Of a stretch of DNA of 64,000 nucleotides, positions 57,549 through 64,000 are shown piece by piece. The notes beneath the pieces were generated by a model. The model saw only the letters and a list, made by a program, of their open reading frames with translations, was not told where the DNA came from and ran no database searches. The stretch lies in contig JANTQA010000048.1 in the NCBI GenBank assembly GCA_027625915.1, forward strand, positions 3,720,001 to 3,784,000, in the 5' to 3' direction. The stretch comes from Anaeramoeba flamelloides (lineage: Eukaryota; Metamonada; Anaeramoebidae). How positions within the stretch are numbered: the first letter of the stretch is position 1; each line of letters starts with the position of its first letter. The position numbers and the translations under genes are program-made.

Positions 57549-60500
57549 ATGAAAACTTCTTTGAAATTTAATTTCCTTCAGTTAGGCATTATTCTACTCA
57601 TATTTTTTTATTGCTCACTTCAGATTTCACATATTTCTTTCCAACAAAACAATTCTGTGGACAAAACTTTGGACAAAACATCTGAACAAGAAATTTTTCC
57701 AATTTCCAAGTAAGTTTCTTTTTTCAAAAACAAAATCACAAAGAATATTCTTTTTTTCTTTTTATTCTTTTCTTCTTTTTTTCTAAAAGAATTTCTTCAA
57801 CTATTTAAATTTTTAAAATGAGATCCTTAAAATTATTGAACCAAAACTTTAGATTTCAAGTCTTAAGTCTATTAATTTTTCTGAAATTCTTGGCAACTCC
57901 CATTTTTGTTGAATCCAAAGAACTGATTAAAACAAAAGATTTTACTCTTTTCTTTTCAAGTACAAACACTTAATAATGATATTATTGTCTTTAGAGTTTA
58001 ATCTAAGTTGAATTTGTTCGTTTTTTATCATATTTTTGGGATATTTTGTTCATTTGTTACAAAGTTGTAACTTCAACAAGGTTATAAAATTTTTGAACTT
58101 AATTTTTTTTAATGCTTACTTAACCGAAAAACCTGATAAAATCCAATAAACATATCTTAAAGGTCATCAAATAAAGATCTAAACTGGTTAGAAAGACCTT
58201 ACTTTATTTTGAGAAGTTCTCAAAAGAAACAACAGTTTCTTCGAATAATAGAAGGATTATAAAAAAAATTCTATAAATAGTTTTTTGTTTTTTTATTTTG
58301 ATTCTTTTTGTTTGATTTTAAAAAAGTGAAAACCAAAATTTTTAAAAAGGTACCAATAAAACAGTTTAACAATTTTTGATAAACTGTTTATTGATGTTTA
58401 TTAAATTTTTCTTTTTGGTTTTTGTTTTTAATCATATTGAATATTTTTTTTCTTTTTATTCTTATTTTTATTATATTTTATTCCCAGAAATGAGGATAAA
58501 GTTAAAAGTACAAACCACAAATCAACTCAAAAACACTCTAAGGAAATTGTTGTTAATTTAAATGGATACCAAATCAAAATGAATCAAAAAGAAATTATTT
58601 TTACAATACAAACAAATCTAATCAAATTAAATTTAATAAAAGCTAACTTATCAAAATTAGATATAAAATCAAATGGAATTAGTGTTCTTGAAAATTCAAA
58701 AATCGATTGCAATTCAGAAAACAAAAAATGTGATCTTAAAATCAAATATTTACAAGTGTATAAAGGAGTCGATTTTTTGATCAAGATTAACCAAAATCAA
58801 ACAAAAAGTGAATTTATTCTTCAAAAAGGTAAATATTTTGAAAAAATCAAAATTAATTACAAAACAAATCTAAAGATTCAAATAAACAAAATTGGTGATT
58901 TGGTTTTCATTTCAAACGACTCTCAAATCATATTTTCAGAATCAAAACCAATTATCATTCAAAATGAAAAATTATTTGAATCCAGTTATGAAATCACAAA
59001 AGAAAATAATATTATTTTCCAAATACAAAATTCAATTGATCTTGAAAATGCCTTAATTATTGATCCAGAATTTTCAACTTATTTAGGAGGAACTGATTTT
59101 GATCAAATCCAATCAATGGTGATAGATTCTGATGAAAATATAATTTCAACTGGCAATGCAAAGAGTGCAGATTTCCCAATGAGAAACAACAATTTTAAAA
59201 ATTATGCTGGAACTGATGATGTTTTTATATCAAAAATTAATTCAACAGGAAAAAACATTATCTGGACAACTTTTATTGGTTCTTCTGGAACGGATGAAGG
59301 GAAAACTATCAAGATTGATTCAAATTCAAATTTAATAATTGGAGGAAATACACAATATAAAACACCCTATGATCTTTTCCCAACTACACTATGGGCATAC
59401 AACAGATCTTGTCCAGATATTGAAAAAAATCCATTTTTAATGACTTTATCTTCAACTGGAAATAATATAATTTATTCAACTTTAATTTGTAACGAAGGAA
59501 ATCTTGATTTTAAAAATCTTATTTTGGATGAAAATGACCAGATATATTTCATTGCTGATAGTTCGAAAGGTTGCCCAAATTATGATTACGATTATGATGA
59601 TCAATTTTTTCAAATTGTAGTAGGAATATTTTCATCAAAATCCAATGATCTTTTAAAAGTTACATGCTTTGGAGGAAGTGACGAACAATATGTAAATGAA
59701 ATAACTCAAATTGATAATGAAAAAATTGTAATCACTGGCTATACGAAATCAAGTGATTTTCCAACAACACCCTTAGTTTATCAACAAGGTTTAAATTATA
59801 ACTTTGATTGTTTTGTTAGTGTTTTAAACAAAGAAAATCTTGAAATGGAATGGTCAACTTATTTGGGCTCTATCCGAGAAGATTATTGTTTATCAATTTC
59901 ATCTTCAAAAAATGGAGATATTTGGGTATCAGGATTTTCAGATTCTGTGGATTTTCCTGTTACAGATGATGCTCTTCAACCAGATAAAACATTTCCAGGT
60001 GAAAATGGAATTTATTTTAAATTAAGAAATGATGGTAAAAAATTATTATATTCTTCCTACTTGCCTATAACTGTATCTTATAAATCAAGAATTCAAAAAA
60101 TACATGTTGATCCTGAAGAAAATATTTTAATTGCAGGAAAAGGGTTACCATTAGAAAATTATGATTTAGATTATAATAAAAATTGTTTTTTTTTAAAACT
60201 TTACCCAAATGGAAGTAAAATCATGACTTCTGTTTCAGTTGGAGCAGAAAATATTTTTGATTTTGGTATTTCAAAATATGGAGGATATATTTTTGTTGGA
60301 GATGCTTCAACAGGCTCTTTAAAAACAACTCAAGGAAGTTTCCAAGAAACAAATACAGGGCACAATAGTGGGTTCCTTGTTGAAACTGTAAATTGTGGAG
60401 AAGGATATTATGGATCAATCAAAGAAGGATGTACAATCTGTCCAAAAGGAACTTATTCATTAGGGAAACAAACAACTTGCTTTGAATGTCCAGCTGGAAG

Positions 60501-61347
60501 TTACTCATCGAATGAAGGAAGCAGCACCTGCTCATTATGCCCAAAAGGAACATTTTCAAATACAACAAAAGAAATATCAAAAGAATGTTGTTTACCTTGT
60601 TTAGCAGGAACTTATTCAACAAATGAAGGAGTTACCAATTGCTCTGAACAATGTCCCAAAGGAACATTTTCAAACACAACTGGCGCAATTTCTTCAGAAA
60701 CATGTTTTGATTGTTCAGCGGGAAGTTACTCATCCCAAGAAGCCAGTACATCATGTTTATTATGTCCAAAAGGAACTTATTCAGATCAAACCAAACAAAC
60801 TTCAAACGAATCATGTTTAAATTGTCTCAAAGGAACATTTTCAAACACAACTGCATCAACAAAATGCCTTCAATGTAAACTTGGAACATATTCAATCACC
60901 GAGGGTATCACATCACAGGATGATTGCAAAGAATGTCCAATTGGCACAATTTCCCTTTCACCCGATTCTTCGGTATGTGAATCTTGTGAAAAAGGATATT
61001 ATGCCAAACATTCTTTGAATCAATGTGTAAAATGCCCAAGGGGAACATATTCAGAATCAAGTGGATCGACAGAATGTACCAAATGCAAACCAGGCACCTA
61101 TAATTATTTAGAAGCACAAAGTAGTTCCTATAGTTGTTTAGAATGTGGATGGTTAAAATATAATGATGAATATGGCGCATCACAATGCAAATTATGCTCC
61201 AGAAACACAATCCCAAATTCCAATTTGACAAAATGTATAAAAATAAATATCAATTTTCTAACAACCAGTTCCACCTTTAGGATATCTTTTCCTTTTTTTA
61301 TTTTATTTATTACCTATTTCTCTCTCTTTTTTTTTTTCTATATTTAA
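57549..61347 (+). CDS. Secreted/GPI-type surface protein: SBBP beta-propeller plus ephrin-receptor-like Cys repeats, 2 exons
   Basis: Exons 57549-57709 and 58488-61347 encode 1006 residues. The 778-nt intron has donor GTAAGT and acceptor CAG, and phase joins as AA|A. Start chosen so that residues 1-25 form a signal peptide (FLQLGIILLIFFYCSLQ); an ATG 78 nt upstream is in frame. Residues ~70-245 resemble the N-terminal domain of bacterial SBBP proteins (YKGVDFLIKI, ENALIIDPEFSTYLGG). Residues ~245-680 hold SBBP blades (STYLGGTDFDQ, STGNAKSADFP, WSTYLGSIREDYC). Residues ~688-970 are GCC2/GCC3 repeats (CPKGTYS, CPAGSYSS, CPKGTFSNTT). The last ~30 residues are hydrophobic with no cytoplasmic tail, which suggests a GPI signal. 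A cell-surface adhesion or recognition role is inferred. The propeller half looks bacterial in origin. Confidence 0.86.
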
Positions 61348-64000
61348 TTTAGTGTTTATTTTTTTCTTTTTTATTTTACTTCTTTAAATAATTTGCATCT
61401 CGATTTTAAGCTATATTATTCATTAAAGGAATTGTCATCAGTATAGATTCCAATGATGTTTAAATATATTATTACACTATGTGGTACATTTTTTATTTTG
61501 ATTTTTAGTGGTATGTAAAATCATTATTAAAAAATTATCTAATTTAGTGTCAAAATTAAAAATAAAAAAAATAATTTTTTTAATTTATTTTGCTTTTAAA
61601 AAATTACTTTTTTTTTTTTCTTTTTTAAAAATGAAATTAGAAATTTTTTTTTGGAGTAATATTGTTTTTAAGAAATGGTATTTTGATTTCATAAATTATT
61701 CAGATCATAATATAATTGAATTGAATTTTTTCTTATTTATTTTTGATAATGATTTTTGAATTTCTTAAAATAAAAACAAAACCTTTTTTTAAACATCTTA
61801 TTTACTAAATAAGTGGGATGAAGCAACATTTTAACAAAGACAACATCTCTGGGAAAATATTTAAATAGAAAGAAATTTTAACCTAAGTCTGTTGTAGGAA
61901 TTCTATATGAAAAATAATGATAAAAATATTGAGAATAAATTGTAATCCTATTTTTATATAAAATTATTAAAAGAGCTTATGGGCTTAACTTCACCATTTA
62001 TTGTCATATAACTTAGGTATGTTGTAATTTGTTGTAAATGATATTCGTGCATTATGATTCATATACCGCTAAAAAATCTATTATAAATATATTTACTCAA
62101 TAAATTATTTATTTTTTTACTAATGATGACTATTCAAATTTTTCATTTTTGGATTTTTTTTTTAAATTCCTTTTCTCAATTGAAAAATAGAAACCCATAA
62201 TAAAAGTGTTTCAGTATTTAATAATACATATTTAGAACTTTCAAAAGTAACTTTTTTTCCATCTTTTAATTCCAAAGATCAACACAATAATTATCAGCAT
62301 AAAACCACAAAGACTGATTAGTTTTGTACACTTTGAGAAATATACTTGTAACATCTATATAAACTATATTCCAAAAATTTGAACAGCTTAAACAGTTGAA
62401 AGAATAACAATACTACACTTTAAATTCAATTTATAAAGAATTTTGATTTTACAAACTATTTTCATTTTTTATCTTTTTTGATTTGTTTTCATATCCCTTT
62501 TTCCAGTTACGTAATCTGTTGCGTTAGTTCTGGAATTTTTTTTCGATGGTTGATAGAAGGTTAGTTTTGAGTTTGTTTAATAGAATAATCACATACAATT
62601 AGTAGATGGTATCTTATCATTTGATCAATCAACAATTGTTGGTGAAATTTCAACAAATTTACCAATACATTTTTTGTCCAGCTCTTTTCATTATTTTGGA
62701 CACACCAATTTTTATTTTTGTGTTTTATATTTTTTTCTTTTATTTTGAATAAAATGATTACTTATTAAAACATTAATACCCTGTAACTTAAATGTGGTTT
62801 TGTATTAGGTTTGGAAAAATATAATAAATGGGTTTTTTTTTTTGTCTATTTTTGATTTTGGGTGTGTCCAAATTTTTTGAATGGTGTTTAGTTCTAATAT
62901 TTTAGAAATAATTTGTTAAAAAAATCTGAAAGTTAATTATTTAATTTTTTAAAAAAATTGAATTTTTTAACAACGAATCGACATTTTTCCACAAAAGTAA
63001 GAAATATATCTTGTAACTTTGAAGTTTGAATTATGAACATTCGAAATCTTAATTTTTAAAAAAATGTTGATTTTACTACTAATACATAGATCATTTTTTT
63101 AATTGATAGAGATGAACAATTATTACTATTTTACAAATCCATTAATATGAAATTTTTGAACCATGGTGAATTAATGTGCTTTACACTAAAAAACAACATA
63201 TTTTAATCTTAGGTTTCTCCTTGGTAAATGTTAATCCCTTAATTAAAAGAATTTTATATTTCTAATGTCAAGGATTTTTTTTCTCTTTTTCTTATCTTTG
63301 TTTAAAAAAAAAATTTTTTCTTTTCATTTTTCTTTAAGAAAAACTAAACACACCTTATAATATTATTATCATTCTAGCTAGGATAAAAAAATTCACATTA
63401 ATTCAGTATTTATGGAAAATAGGTGGTTATTTCATTGAACCACCTTTCCTAATTTACAACTTCTAAGATTCTTTTATTGAAAAGCATGGATAACGAAGGC
63501 ATATTTCGAATATTTTAAAAAAAAAAACAAATAAAAATAAAAAAAAAAAAACAGAAAATATTATCAATTAAAAGTTTAAAATTGTAATTTATTGTATTAA
63601 TTTAAAAAACAATCTAAATAAAAAAAATCTAAATGTATAATTTTACTGAAGAATCCAAAATTAATTAACCCTCCTTTTTTTTCTATCCGATTTTTTGGTA
63701 TCCAATTGAATAACTAAACGGTAACCAAATTGTTTGCTCAAGTCAATATTGAATTATTACTGATATATATATATATATATATAAATAAATGAAAAAATAA
63801 AATACGAAGTGTTAATTGGATTGTAAAAAACAGTAAATGTTCATAAAATTGAAATAAATTCAAAAACGAAAATTAAGGAAAAAAATAAATAAATATTAAA
63901 GTAAATTTGGTTTTAAATAAAAATACAATGAAAAATTTTTGATTTTTTTCCTTGTAACCCAAAAAAAAAGGAATCTGGCAAATACAGAAACTTGATATTT
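61348..64000. other. Gene-poor right end
   Basis: No gene recognised after the surface-protein stop. It contains A/T homopolymers and an (AT)n tract (about 63762-63783). The open frame at 61508-61759 is Lys/Phe/Ile-rich and judged chance. Confidence 0.5.

Noticed and set aside
1-64000. tRNA genes, rRNA genes, CRISPR arrays, LTR or other virus-like elements
   Set aside because: No cloverleaf with a GGTTCRA-type arm, no rRNA core, no regularly spaced direct repeats, and no integrase, protease, capsid or LTR pair could be recognised by reading.

Overview
The window looks like nuclear DNA of a very AT-rich unicellular eukaryote. It holds spliced housekeeping genes, in-frame Asn/Gln homopolymers, TAA/TAG stops of the standard code, and long A/T-homopolymer intergenic DNA. 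The gene set (RCC1-BTB protein, GATA finger with a C-terminal GATAD1-like domain, Spt7-like bromodomain protein, bacterial-style SBBP beta-propeller with ephrin-receptor-like Cys repeats) would fit a free-living amoeboid protist, possibly Anaeramoeba-like. That placement is inference; no rRNA or organelle marker is present to prove it.

Layout. 1-2108 (+): 3' part of a WDR11-like gene. 5142-5684 (-): CKS1 in three small exons. 8408-13703 (-): EIF2B1 (eIF2B alpha) in three exons, with a 4.2-kb second intron packed with repeats. 17647-19338 (-): single-exon RCC1-BTB protein. 19948-21306 (+): PSMA4 (proteasome alpha-3), three exons. 24984-27398 (+): Spt7-like bromodomain/histone-fold protein. 33296-34102 (-): seven-transmembrane protein. 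39795-43648 (+): AP-2 alpha adaptin, three exons. 46279-47457 (+): GATA-finger/GATAD1-like protein. 49997-54915 (-): SEC24 COPII coat protein, three exons with a 2.2-kb intron holding a foldback repeat. 57549-61347 (+): two-exon secreted or GPI-anchored SBBP/GCC surface protein. Several of these genes only become visible after splicing. All eleven introns proposed here begin with GTAA and end with AG, and reading phase is kept across every joint.

Between genes there are long stretches with little coding signal. They carry dispersed repeats: a 5'-truncated LINE with a clean target-site duplication (48427-48709), an older relative (10905-11340), a 194-bp Tc1/mariner-type MITE flanked by TA (15612-15805), a family of long hairpins, and at least four other dispersed repeat families. 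No tRNA, rRNA gene, CRISPR array or virus-like element was found.

The genes do not form an operon or pathway. Four encode membrane-trafficking or surface functions (WDR11, AP-2 alpha, SEC24, surface protein). The rest serve translation initiation, proteolysis, cell cycle and chromatin. The most unusual gene is the SBBP/GCC surface protein, which joins a bacterial-looking propeller architecture to eukaryote-type Cys-rich repeats.
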